From: Bacteroidota bacterium
GTDB taxonomy: Bacteria; Bacteroidota; Bacteroidia; Chitinophagales; LD1
Reading direction: 5' to 3'
Length of the DNA: 64,000 bases
Assembly (NCBI GenBank): GCA_018267365.1
Contig: JAFDYQ010000005.1
Location: 1-64,000 of the forward strand
The notes beneath the pieces are model-generated. The model did no database searches. It saw nothing but the letters and a program-made list of their open reading frames with translations, and had not been told where the DNA came from. Each line of letters begins with the position of its first letter. Positions within the stretch are counted from its first letter, which is position 1. Of this stretch, positions 1 through 7,842 are shown one piece after another. A program made the translations under genes and the position numbers.

Positions 1-147
1 AATAATTGCCCGATTTCTCCAGTTTACAATGGTCCGGTTTTTAGGGGGGAGGTCAACTTCTACTCCTAGCACACCGAAATCCTCAACGACCGCTCCTTTC
101 AGAAGATAACATCCTTTCCCTGTAAATGGGTATCGCTTTATTGACAT
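1..147 (-). CDS. Partial hypothetical protein at window edge
   Basis: An open frame starts with ATG at 147 on the minus strand and runs off the left edge (49 codons visible). The peptide begins MSIKRYPFTGKG and contains KGAVVEDFGVLGVEV, which looks like real protein rather than random translation. I do not recognise the family. About 40 bases upstream another minus-strand frame ends at 189 with the residues EFHGDVVYMLG; it has no ATG near its start and could be a decayed remnant. Coding status is a judgement from peptide character only. Confidence 0.4.
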   Translation of the reverse strand, partial: MSIKRYPFTGKGCYLLKGAVVEDFGVLGVEVDLPPKNRTIVNWRNRAII

Positions 148-350
148 AGGAAAGTATACAGTATCAAAGAGGTCGGCTCGATCACGTATTAGCCGAGCAT
201 ATACACCACGTCTCCGTGAAATTCAACCTGTAAAATGTCCTCAATTGAGGTTCGATTAGCAGTTCCTGTCGCTTAAGGTACGCCAAGCCGTTTTCGGCGC
301 CCGAAACCCTTGTGGGGTGATATTTTTTAATCACTTCAACATTCATTCAC

Positions 351-533
351 ATGAAACTGACAATCAAGGAGTTGAAATTAGAGGTCAACTCGCCGAAACC
401 CAACGTGCTGGTAATCATTGCATTAATCGTCCTGACGCTCGCGGCAGCCTACGTGGCTACCCACTCGCCGGGACACGAGCATGATCTCAACGAGGTCATC
501 AAGGTGTTTAGGTCGCTCCCCGGGGCGTCCTAA
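351..533 (+). CDS. Small single-pass membrane protein
   Basis: A 60-residue protein with a charged N-terminus (MKLTIKELKLEV), one clear transmembrane helix at about residues 18-36 (VLVIIALIVLTLAAAYVA) and a short polar tail holding HSPGHEHD. No family is recognised. It lies 140 bases before a second tiny membrane protein of the same layout (672-839), and both precede one strong terminator. The pair may be accessory genes of the mobile element. Function is unknown; small toxin-like or membrane-modulating peptides are possible but unsupported. Confidence 0.6.
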   Translation: MKLTIKELKLEVNSPKPNVLVIIALIVLTLAAAYVATHSPGHEHDLNEVIKVFRSLPGAS

Positions 534-671
534 ACCGGCTTACATTAATAAATTGTTAAATTTTCAGTTAGCCCAGGTTTTTACAAAATCCGCGAATATT
601 TATAGATAAATACAGTGAGCAGAGTAAAATCCGCTCAGACGCATAACAAACAAATAAAATAGGAGAGAACT

Positions 672-839
672 ATGGAAATCAGCTACAAACGATTCGTTTT
701 CAAGCTCAAAGTGGTCGAATACCTCTGCGCATTCATCTTGCTTGCGTACGGCATCTGCCACTACACCAACGACACTCACGGCTTTGACAAGATTGTCGAG
801 GCAGTAGTAACCGTTGCCAAGAGCGGACTAGGCAAGTAA
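672..839 (+). CDS. Small single-pass membrane protein, second of a pair
   Basis: A 55-residue frame starting at the ATG at 672, preceded by AGGAGAG about five bases upstream. Such a purine-rich Shine-Dalgarno-like site is unusual for Bacteroidota. The protein has a basic N-terminus (MEISYKRFVFKLK), a hydrophobic stretch at about 15-30 (EYLCAFILLAYGICHY) and a tail with NDTHGFDKIVEAV. Its layout matches the 351-533 product: basic start, one helix, His-containing linker, amphipathic tail. Direct sequence identity is low. A strong terminator follows 15 bases after the stop. Function unknown. Confidence 0.6.
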   Translation: MEISYKRFVFKLKVVEYLCAFILLAYGICHYTNDTHGFDKIVEAVVTVAKSGLGK

Positions 840-853
840 CGCCTACTACACAC

Positions 854-891
854 AAAAGAGCCTTTGGTGAATTATCGCCGAGGGCTTTTTT
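854..891 (+). terminator. Rho-independent terminator
   Basis: A 16-base-pair stem (854-869 with 876-891, several G-T pairs) around the loop AATTAT. The downstream arm ends in six T residues. It closes the small membrane-protein unit. Confidence 0.8.
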
Positions 892-961
892 ATTGCTGGG
901 GGAAGTTCTAATTTAGGTATATGTGTCACAGATATAACAACAATACCAAGTCCAATCCTTT

Positions 962-1180
962 ATGAAATCTCATCCAAGTTCCATGATGATAGCGCATACT
1001 ATTGGCAAACGGATAGCATCTCGAGATGCTGACCCAAATATTCTAGAAGTTTTGGAGCCAGCTAGCAATAAGGTACTAGATACATGGTATAAAGTCACTG
1101 ATTTCCAAGTACCTTTTTCATTCGGCTCTTATATAAGACAAAAGGTAATATCTTTGAATATATTAAAAAAAGAACTATGA
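962..1180 (+). CDS. Hypothetical protein, first gene of WG-repeat operon
   Basis: A 72-residue protein, MKSHPSSMMIAHTIGKRI..., mostly polar and with no membrane segment. An in-frame stop lies about nine codons upstream, so it is not the tail of a longer frame. Its end overlaps the next gene by four bases (ATGA at 1177-1180), a classic translational-coupling overlap. I recognise no family. The coupling to two further genes argues that it is real and functionally tied to them. Confidence 0.6.
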   Translation: MKSHPSSMMIAHTIGKRIASRDADPNILEVLEPASNKVLDTWYKVTDFQVPFSFGSYIRQKVISLNILKKEL

Positions 1181-1839
1181 TTTTGGAAATTTACACTAGC
1201 CCATACTTCTATATCCCAACAACAATATTTGGCCTTATTGCCATTGTCTCTTCATGCCTTTACCTATATTTTCTGAATCGTGATAAAAACATCTTGAGCA
1301 GAATAGAATCCACACCTGAAAAAGATCGCGCGAAAGTGATCGAGATGACCTTAAACGATTTCGGAATTAGGGTGAGTACAACCGGAATGAGTGAAGAAAG
1401 TAAATTAGAAGTCATAGGGAAAATGATAAGAGCAAAAGAACGTAGATACCTCATTGTCGCTATTACATCATTCTGTATAGTTTTAGTGTTATCGTTTCTT
1501 GTGTACTTTATGAAAACTGACAATCCAACCTTGCGAGAAAGTGACCGCCAAGCAAAAGTCGATAGTATACAATTAAGCGATACTAGTGATTCAACTACAA
1601 AATTAATAAAACCACAAGTCAATAGTCATCAAGACGCATCAGATGAAAACCATAATAAAGTAAAAGCTGATAAAAAGGATTTCCCGACTAATCAGAGTCC
1701 TGTACCGCAAGTAAAATCGCAAAAGGAATCTTACCCCTCAACAGATCATACTCAGACTAATAACGGCTCGCATAACTTGAATGTGAACGACAACAGAAAT
1801 GGAACTATTAACTATACTCATATTGATACAAGTAAATGA
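1177..1839 (+). CDS. Two-helix membrane protein with C-terminal NLNVNDNR segment
   Basis: A 220-residue protein. Helix 1 spans about residues 9-32 and helix 2 about 89-111. Between them lies a charged region (DRAKVIEMTLNDFGIRVS..., residues about 50-88) with predicted helices. After helix 2 comes a long Ser/Thr/Lys/Gln-rich linker, then a terminal segment (residues 193-213) containing HNLNVNDNRNGTINY. The same segment recurs near the N-terminus of the next gene's product. The start overlaps gene 1 and the end overlaps gene 3 by ATGA each. The N-terminal part resembles membrane-anchored bacterial adaptor proteins in layout only; no function is assigned. Confidence 0.7.
   Translation: MILEIYTSPYFYIPTTIFGLIAIVSSCLYLYFLNRDKNILSRIESTPEKDRAKVIEMTLNDFGIRVSTTGMSEESKLEVIGKMIRAKERRYLIVAITSFCIVLVLSFLVYFMKTDNPTLRESDRQAKVDSIQLSDTSDSTTKLIKPQVNSHQDASDENHNKVKADKKDFPTNQSPVPQVKSQKESYPSTDHTQTNNGSHNLNVNDNRNGTINYTHIDTSK
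1753..1815 (+). repeat. NLNVNDNR segment, copy 1
   Basis: This stretch encodes 21 residues, including HNLNVNDNRNGTINY. The stretch at 2037-2099 encodes the same segment with few changes (HNLNVNDNRGGTINY). The two DNA copies differ at many codon positions while the peptide is kept, which suggests conservation of the protein segment rather than a recent duplication. Confidence 0.8.
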
Positions 1840-3887
1840 AATACGTGCTATTTTTATTCATTCTGCTTACGAATACCTCCGATGCTCAAGCTGTCCGCGC
1901 TAATAAGAACAACGGAATTAATGTGTTCGGAAACAATTCTAATAGTGTTGTTATCAATTATTCTAATGGCACAGTTATCAATATCCCTAACAACTCTGTT
2001 ATCAACTATCCTTATACAACCGATGATAGGCCTAAACAAACTAATACAGGTGATCACAACCTAAATGTAAATGATAACAGAGGCGGTACCATAAATTATT
2101 TAAGTGGACCGCAAGTTCAAACTCCTACCCATGTCCTTAAAATTAGAACCAACACTAAAAGCTATATTTATGTGGATGGGAGGCTTCGTGATAGCGTTAC
2201 GGTAGAAGCTCCGGCTATTATTGAACTTAAATCTGCTGGAATATATGCACTGAGGCTGGTAAGCGCATATTATAGTGACTGGATTATTGAACAGGATTAC
2301 CGTGTTGAAAAAACAGATATTGGCACTTCAACTTATGCATTTTTGAATTTCAAGATATCCCCTTATTTACATCCTGTACATAAAGTCGACAAGGGTAAAT
2401 ATGCCTATTTCAACATCTACACCGGAGAACTTGTGACATTGTTTAAATATGAAATAGCGAGCGAATTCAACGAAGGAGTTGCTACAGTGGGACTTGACGG
2501 AAAACTCGGTGCACTAGATGATTATGGTATGGAAAGAATTCCATTGACTTATGACCCATCAACAAAATTCAACTTTCGAAATGGTTATTCTGAGGCAATT
2601 AAAAATGGCAAGTACGGACTCATTGATGAAAATGGAAAGGCAACCGTTCCATTTATTTATGATTTTCTTTCATATTCTGGCGACAAATATGTGAGAGCAG
2701 TAATGAAAAATACATGGGGATATGTCGACACATTGAACAATGTTATTATACCATTTAAATACACATACGTCTCAGAAATTGACGGTAATTGGATTAAGGC
2801 AGCAACAGGTGGTTGGACATTCATGATGTTTAACACAGAAGCGAACGACGAATCGAAAGTTTATAACGCCAAATGGGGTATTATTGATCTTCAAGGTAAC
2901 GTGGTTCTGCCAGTTGCATATAGAGATGTCCTAACTAAAGCAACAGATGCACCTTCAATGCCATTACGGATGCAGAATGCAAGAATGGTTCCTGTCCAAA
3001 AGGAGTTGGATTGGAATTTCATATACTTAGGCAACTGGAAGGAAAAAAGCTTTGGCCCCTTCGCGGATGTCGATAATATTAGTAAAGACATGCTCAGAGT
3101 TGGAGTGATAGATCATAAGAATTGTAGGAAAAATAAAAAATCACCAGACGATTGCGAGAAGTATGGCTGCTTATCAAATTTCGGGCGTCAAATTTTACCT
3201 ATAAAATACGATAACATTTTTTGTTCTGAAAACATTCTTTGGATATCCAAAAATGACAGTATAGGCTTTTATAATGTTGACTCTAATCGTCAAATAACTG
3301 ACTTGATATATGAGTTTGGATATAGCGGCAAAACGAGTATGACTGAAGCATTTATTGGTGGCTTGGCAAAAGTTTATAAGAATGGATACAGCGGCTTCAT
3401 CAATAAAAGAGGTAAAGAAATAATCCCTGTTGAAAACAAGCCTGGAGGGTGCCATAGTGCCAAACAGTTCGGCAACTTTCATATTGTTGGAGTAAATGAC
3501 AAATTTGGAATTATTAGGGATGATGGGACTTGGGTGACTACGATGGACTATGATGAAATATTATTGGCAAGCAATGACAATGGCGCAAAGTACGAGAATG
3601 TGATTGCAATTTTAATCAGGAATGGTAAGTACAGGTATATAACAGCAACTGGGAAAATGTTGAATAATAAAGATTACGATTACGCGGGAGGATTTTGGGG
3701 GCACACAGGTATAGCAATTGTCGGGAAAGAAAATAAGTATGGTCTTATAAATATTAAAGGCTCCCAAATAGTACCTTTTATTTACGATTACATTAAAGTC
3801 ATTTCAAAAGATTTTATTGAAGCGCATGTCAATGACGAAGTAATGTATATCAACGACAGTGGACGTTGCTTATACGGATGTCATTAA
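1836..3887 (+). CDS. Secreted WG-repeat protein
   Basis: A 683-residue protein with a signal peptide (about residues 1-20, MKYVLFLFILLTNTSDAQA). The next roughly 45 residues are Asn/Val/Ile-rich, with NNSNSVVINY-like short repeats. The shared NLNVNDNR segment follows at about 68-88, then a PEGA-like beta domain (about 100-165, with SYIYVDGRL). From about 185 to the end run WG/KWG-type repeats, for example GKYGLIDENGK, NTWGYVDTLNN, AKWGIIDLQGN and NKYGLINIKG. WG repeats form beta-propeller-like arrays and are common in secreted or surface proteins of unknown role. It is the last gene of the coupled operon 962-3887. The operon is more AT-rich than the transfer genes beside it, so it is probably cargo of the element. 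Confidence 0.85.
   Translation: MKYVLFLFILLTNTSDAQAVRANKNNGINVFGNNSNSVVINYSNGTVINIPNNSVINYPYTTDDRPKQTNTGDHNLNVNDNRGGTINYLSGPQVQTPTHVLKIRTNTKSYIYVDGRLRDSVTVEAPAIIELKSAGIYALRLVSAYYSDWIIEQDYRVEKTDIGTSTYAFLNFKISPYLHPVHKVDKGKYAYFNIYTGELVTLFKYEIASEFNEGVATVGLDGKLGALDDYGMERIPLTYDPSTKFNFRNGYSEAIKNGKYGLIDENGKATVPFIYDFLSYSGDKYVRAVMKNTWGYVDTLNNVIIPFKYTYVSEIDGNWIKAATGGWTFMMFNTEANDESKVYNAKWGIIDLQGNVVLPVAYRDVLTKATDAPSMPLRMQNARMVPVQKELDWNFIYLGNWKEKSFGPFADVDNISKDMLRVGVIDHKNCRKNKKSPDDCEKYGCLSNFGRQILPIKYDNIFCSENILWISKNDSIGFYNVDSNRQITDLIYEFGYSGKTSMTEAFIGGLAKVYKNGYSGFINKRGKEIIPVENKPGGCHSAKQFGNFHIVGVNDKFGIIRDDGTWVTTMDYDEILLASNDNGAKYENVIAILIRNGKYRYITATGKMLNNKDYDYAGGFWGHTGIAIVGKENKYGLINIKGSQIVPFIYDYIKVISKDFIEAHVNDEVMYINDSGRCLYGCH
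2037..2099 (+). repeat. NLNVNDNR segment, copy 2
   Basis: Second copy of the 21-residue segment, in the N-terminal region of the WG-repeat protein. It lies after the signal peptide and the Asn-rich repeats and before the PEGA-like domain. See the copy at 1753-1815. Confidence 0.8.
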
Positions 3888-3905
3888 CTATTTAATTGGG
3901 TTTAA

Positions 3906-3930
3906 GAAAAAAGCAGCAATTTATGCTGTT
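3906..3930 (-). terminator. Terminator of the leftward transfer operon
   Basis: A 7-base-pair stem (3912-3918 with 3924-3930, one G-T pair). Read on the minus strand it is followed by a T-tract at 3906-3911. It lies about 140 bases past the relaxase stop and also just after the convergent WG-repeat gene. Confidence 0.6.
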
Positions 3931-4001
3931 AGAAAAATATTAAAGCAGTTGTTATGAGTTTGTAAAAGTATTATTTTTTGTTCATGTGTACAAGAGGGAT
4001 T

Positions 4002-4057
4002 CCAAAGGGCTACCCTTTGGCAGGAAAGCAAGTAGTAACTGTTTACAGGCTACTTGC
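4002..4057. other. Candidate oriT hairpin cluster
   Basis: Two perfect inverted repeats lie within 60 bases. CCAAAGGG/CCCTTTGG (4002-4009/4013-4020) has a 3-base loop. GCAAGTAG/CTACTTGC (4029-4036/4050-4057) has a 13-base loop. They sit between the relaxase stop and the operon terminator. Neither is followed by a T-tract on either strand, so they are poor terminators. Inverted repeats next to a relaxase gene are typical of transfer origins, and oriT is therefore my inference; no nic site can be read by eye. Confidence 0.4.
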
Positions 4058-4067
4058 AATCCTGATG

Positions 4068-4970
4068 CTAAACCTCTCGCCCTGGGCTTTCTTCTTTATC
4101 TAGCTCTTTTATCAGTTCTTCTTCCATATTCTCTTGTTCAATTTCTTCTTCAACTTCATACGTTCGCTCTCCACGTATATCTGCAAAACTTGCCAATCTT
4201 TCAGATCGCTCCTCTAATTCCTGCATCTTATCATTGCCAAAACCGAGTGTGCTAAATCGGTAATGCCTGTTGTCATCTACTCCCGAAATCTGCCCACCTC
4301 GCTCAAATAACTTCAAATTGCTCCTTACATTATCGTAGAATTCCTCCTTACTCATCGCCACGTCAAAGCTCTTTTCTAAAATCTCCTTGATTTCTTCCTT
4401 TCTGGATGCTTTGCCAGTATGCAGCTCTAATTGATATTCTCTGTCAGATTTCTCCTTTATCCCTTTTCCGTGCTGAACCCCTGAGTGGGTCAATCCTAGC
4501 TCTTTCTCATAACGCTGCATTTCTTCCTTTATAGATTGGAACTCTTTAATTGGAATAGATATTGGCTTTCCGCTATAGGCTTCTATTCCACTTACCATAA
4601 CATGAATGTGTCTATGACTTTCCTTATCGATATGAGCGGCGGCGAAGTAAAGCGCCTTATCATTTCTAAGCTCACTATACTTGCTCACTATTTTTGCAAT
4701 TACCTCGGGGCTCAGCTTATCAGTATCTCCTGAACGATAAGAAAAGATGTCATGATAAAGTTTGACTTCACCCTTACGATGCTTTGCTCTATTTCTTTCA
4801 TTATCCAAAAATTCCTTCTCAATTTCCTCAGTAGTCCGTCCCATAAGATTATGCCTAAAATACAACGGCATTCCTTTGGCATCTCGCATTACGGATTGCG
4901 GTTTGGAAATATACGCGGCTAACTGCCCGAATGAAGCTGATTTGCGGGTAAATGACCTAAGAATGCTCAT
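4068..4970 (-). CDS. Relaxase / mobilization nuclease
   Basis: A 300-residue protein that nicks and covalently holds DNA at oriT. The metal-binding motif is clear: H113-x-D115 ... H119-R-H121-I-H123 (HIDKESHRHIHVMVSG), with a candidate nucleophile Tyr20 in LAAYISKP. The C-terminal third is charged and probably coiled coil (EEEIEQENMEEELIKELDKEE). I chose the start at 4970 (MSILRSFTRK). It overlaps the end of the mobC-like gene by 14 bases, whereas the longer frame would overlap it by 101. It is the last gene of the leftward transfer operon. At 300 residues it is compact and has no helicase domain, as in mobilizable rather than self-transmissible elements. Confidence 0.88.
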   Translation of the reverse strand: MSILRSFTRKSASFGQLAAYISKPQSVMRDAKGMPLYFRHNLMGRTTEEIEKEFLDNERNRAKHRKGEVKLYHDIFSYRSGDTDKLSPEVIAKIVSKYSELRNDKALYFAAAHIDKESHRHIHVMVSGIEAYSGKPISIPIKEFQSIKEEMQRYEKELGLTHSGVQHGKGIKEKSDREYQLELHTGKASRKEEIKEILEKSFDVAMSKEEFYDNVRSNLKLFERGGQISGVDDNRHYRFSTLGFGNDKMQELEERSERLASFADIRGERTYEVEEEIEQENMEEELIKELDKEESPGREV

Positions 4971-5505
4971 CGACAATACTTCTGAGTGTATTGATAAAGT
5001 CAGGATTTCGTTTGATAGCAGATACGATTTCGTCATAGAGCTTTGGCGGATTAGCAAAAGCCTCCGTTACTTCTTCTCGTATCTTGGCAACAACCTTACT
5101 CAAATTCTCATAGTCATTGTCAGCTTTGAACCATCTACCCTTATCCCGATCCTGTATTTGCTGAATTGAACTCTGGCACCTCAGCAATGCCTGCAAAATC
5201 CTATCCAATACAATCTTATCTCTAATGACAAATGACGAAGTGAGGTAAGCGCTAATGGCTTTTTTCATTAGGGTATTCTCAGTTAGGTTATGCTCTTTGG
5301 CAGCTTTTCGGATTATTTCCGTCTCAGTGCGCTTAAAAGATAACGTATAGTGCTGGTTCCTCCGGCGTTCGTTCCTCTTATAAGATTTCATGTATAAACG
5401 CCTGTATTCCGCCTTTAAGGCGCGCAATTCGTCCCCGCAAGCATCAGTCTTGCCCAAGCCTTCGAGATAAGCCCATAACGCACTATTTCGCTTTACTGCC
5501 TTCAT
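4957..5505 (-). CDS. MobC-like relaxosome accessory protein
   Basis: A 182-residue protein. Residues about 50-90 (HYTLSFKRTETEIIRKAAKEHNLTENTLMKKAI, read in parts) fit a ribbon-helix-helix DNA-binding fold as in MobC/MbpA-like proteins. The flanking region is basic (YKRNERRRNQ), and the C-terminal half is helical and acidic-basic mixed. Such proteins bind oriT and help the relaxase load. It overlaps the upstream coupling-protein gene by 23 bases and the relaxase by 14, so co-translation is likely. Confidence 0.75.
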   Translation of the reverse strand: MKAVKRNSALWAYLEGLGKTDACGDELRALKAEYRRLYMKSYKRNERRRNQHYTLSFKRTETEIIRKAAKEHNLTENTLMKKAISAYLTSSFVIRDKIVLDRILQALLRCQSSIQQIQDRDKGRWFKADNDYENLSKVVAKIREEVTEAFANPPKLYDEIVSAIKRNPDFINTLRSIVDEHS

Positions 5506-6949
5506 CTAGCTTTAGGATAGGGATTACGTCAGGAATAAGCGTATTGCGATACTTAAAGGGAGGCAGATCAGTTTTCAACTTTAAAAAGGGCTGTTCAAAG
5601 TAGGGAGTAACCTTAACTTTCAATGGATGCTTACAATGAGCTGAGATAACAATCGCCTGATCAGGCTTCATGTTGCGTATGTCTTGGCTCAGCATCAACG
5701 GTCTGACCTTTACTTTTCCGTCTGCCTGTACATACTCAGTCTTACCAAGCAAGCTTTCCAGGTCTTGGCTTGTCTTCAATCCCTGCCCACTTAGATAAAC
5801 CTTAGTACGCGAAGCGTTGCGAATGCTCTCAGCTTCCGCTATTCCGAAGTTGTGGTCTATTTGGCTATCGGATTGCCATAGGGTCATCAGTCCACATCTA
5901 TACTTGCGTAAATTATTTAATATGTTTCCGAATTCTATATTGAGAGTACTTGCCTCATCGGCAATTATGAATACGTCGAGATCGTCCTTTTGAGGCAGCC
6001 TTGACATCAATACCCGAAGGGCAGTGTCGAAGAAAATCGAAATAAGTCCAGAGTACATTTTACTATCCAGTGTAGGTGTCTCAACGATGATGCAACACGG
6101 CTTTCGTCTTATCGTCTTCAGGTCAACGGTATTAACCGCAGTCGATTTGCAGACTGCATCGCTGTACCATAGTTGCAGTGCGGACTGGGTGCTAGCGATA
6201 ATTGACTTCAAGACCTTGTCTTCCATCGCAATGAAGCCTTCGTATTCCTTTGCAAGATCATTATCTGCCCTTGCAAAAAGCTTATCGAGCGATCTTTGAT
6301 TCGTAGCAAGCCTATTCAGCAGGAATTTCAGATTGTATATGTTCCTATACCGTGCTTCCTGCTTATTCAGAATCGCAATCAAAATATAAAGCAACATAGA
6401 GGTTTGAACTTGCCAGAAGTTATCACCAGTACCAGGCTTTAAAAAGCCCGCAAGTAAGAAAGCCAGCTTAAAGCAATCCGATTTAGTTTCGAGAAAGTCA
6501 TAGGGATTAAATGAGCTGGAATTATACGGATCGTCGAATTTAATAATTTGAACATCCGAGCCTACGCTTGTTAAGTAGGGGGCAACAATCTTTGCATCGC
6601 CCGAAGGACAGTTAATAATCATCGACGCGCTTGAACCGATGCTTAGCGCGCTCGGAATCACAAGAGCTGATGTCTTACGCGATCCAATAGGACCAATACA
6701 TAACACATTTTCATAACTTGTTTTTCGCGAGAGGCACCCATCAGCACTTCCTGTAACGCAAAAGCCACCATGATTGCCATCTAGCAGATCGCATTCATCA
6801 CCGAATTTAGCGCTATACGTGCGGTTATCGTGCTCGCCAAAGCTCTCGATGGCGGTGAGCGTTTTATCAACGATAACATCGCTCACCACTTTGCTCGCAG
6901 CACCTAGATACTGCAACAATCCCATAATATGTGTCCCTGCTCGTTCCAA
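5483..6949 (-). CDS. VirD4/TraG-type coupling protein (T4CP)
   Basis: A 488-residue ATPase that brings the relaxosome to a mating channel. The nucleotide-binding loop is at residues 86-94 (GPIGSRKTS), a Walker B-like segment is VFIIADEAS at about 325, and the sensor region is LMTLWQSDSQI. The family's usual N-terminal membrane pair is not obvious here; the small membrane protein encoded directly upstream (6951-7145) may supply it. The Walker A loop has Arg91 where the family normally has Gly before Lys, and the codon reads CGT. An alternative start is ATG at 6925 (MGLLQYLG). Gene order T4CP-mobC-relaxase fits a mobilization operon. Confidence 0.85.
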   Translation of the reverse strand: MERAGTHIMGLLQYLGAASKVVSDVIVDKTLTAIESFGEHDNRTYSAKFGDECDLLDGNHGGFCVTGSADGCLSRKTSYENVLCIGPIGSRKTSALVIPSALSIGSSASMIINCPSGDAKIVAPYLTSVGSDVQIIKFDDPYNSSSFNPYDFLETKSDCFKLAFLLAGFLKPGTGDNFWQVQTSMLLYILIAILNKQEARYRNIYNLKFLLNRLATNQRSLDKLFARADNDLAKEYEGFIAMEDKVLKSIIASTQSALQLWYSDAVCKSTAVNTVDLKTIRRKPCCIIVETPTLDSKMYSGLISIFFDTALRVLMSRLPQKDDLDVFIIADEASTLNIEFGNILNNLRKYRCGLMTLWQSDSQIDHNFGIAEAESIRNASRTKVYLSGQGLKTSQDLESLLGKTEYVQADGKVKVRPLMLSQDIRNMKPDQAIVISAHCKHPLKVKVTPYFEQPFLKLKTDLPPFKYRNTLIPDVIPILKLDEGSKAK

Positions 6950-6950
6950 C

Positions 6951-7145
6951 TCATATCCTATCTGGGAACAAATACATCTTGATTTTTCTATTGAGAGCCC
7001 TCAGCCAAATTTCAAGCATGCTAGTAACGATGTAAACAATAAACACAATGATCCTCCATAGCACACTCAGGATAAACCTGCATATTTTCCAAGCCCCATC
7101 GCCCAGCATTGCCCATGTTTCCTTACTAGCTTTCAAGCCTTCCAC
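6951..7145 (-). CDS. Small membrane protein of the transfer operon
   Basis: A 64-residue protein with one long hydrophobic stretch (about residues 22-44, FILSVLWRIIVFIVYIVTSM) between amphipathic ends. It overlaps the upstream lipoprotein gene by 20 bases and stops one base before the coupling-protein start. I recognise no family. By position it may be a membrane partner or anchor for the coupling protein, whose own N-terminus lacks an obvious membrane pair; this is inference. Confidence 0.6.
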   Translation of the reverse strand: MEGLKASKETWAMLGDGAWKICRFILSVLWRIIVFIVYIVTSMLEIWLRALNRKIKMYLFPDRI

Positions 7146-7842
7146 CGCTTATGATCACGCGGGCTCCTCGTTCTTCACAAATCTTTTTAAACAGCGAAGC
7201 AATGAGAGCATAGCGCTTAGAGCTTTCGTAGTTTGGCGCGTTATAGATTAGCTGTATGGAAACGCCTTTGAGATTATTATTGATGGGCGTAGCCTTGATT
7301 ATGATCTTTTCTACTTCTTCAGGATGGTTATAGAGCATATCCATGTCGGACTTTTTATAAACCGAAAAGAGGTCTGAGTTTTGGTGCAAGTCGGAGCAAA
7401 AAATCGCATACTTCTCCATGACGTTCTGAGACGCCAGTTCGTTCAAAGCCCTCGCTATTGGTCCGAATATTTCGGACTTGGATTTACCTAATGGCTGTAG
7501 GCTTACCTGCGCAAAAGCCAATGATATGCGAGCGTTAAAGTCATTGATAGCTTTGCTTCTTTGTCCAGGATTTTGCATAAGCTTTTCCTGCGGCGCTATC
7601 TCAAAACTTACAGATGGGGCATACTGCAAATCCGATATGGGTTCGATTTTGAATCGTCCGCCCCACGTATCTCGTGCGCGAAGATTGTAGAGGCGTCGGA
7701 CATCTTCGACATCCGGCAGGCTCATTTCCGAACCGGTTTGGTCGATTAAAACAAGTACTGATACTTCCGGGGAAGGACCTTTTAGCTCATTACATGATAC
7801 GAGCATAAGACAGATTAATAGGCAAGTTGTTATTGCTTTCAT
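7126..7842 (-). CDS. Lipoprotein with vWA-like domain
   Basis: A 238-residue lipoprotein. The signal peptide ends in the lipobox LVSC with Cys17. The mature part opens with VLVLIDQTGS, where D34-x-T36-x-S38 fits the first metal-ion-dependent adhesion (MIDAS) motif of a von Willebrand A fold. Later segments (FGPIARALNELA, YAIFCSDLHQNSD, VSIQLIYNAP) fit the alternating helix/strand pattern and a second acidic loop. vWA domains mediate metal-dependent protein contacts. It overlaps the upstream gene by ATGA and the downstream gene by 20 bases. A lipoprotein of this kind co-transcribed with mobilization genes is unusual; its role is unknown. Confidence 0.65.
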   Translation of the reverse strand: MKAITTCLLICLMLVSCNELKGPSPEVSVLVLIDQTGSEMSLPDVEDVRRLYNLRARDTWGGRFKIEPISDLQYAPSVSFEIAPQEKLMQNPGQRSKAINDFNARISLAFAQVSLQPLGKSKSEIFGPIARALNELASQNVMEKYAIFCSDLHQNSDLFSVYKKSDMDMLYNHPEEVEKIIIKATPINNNLKGVSIQLIYNAPNYESSKRYALIASLFKKICEERGARVIISGGRLES

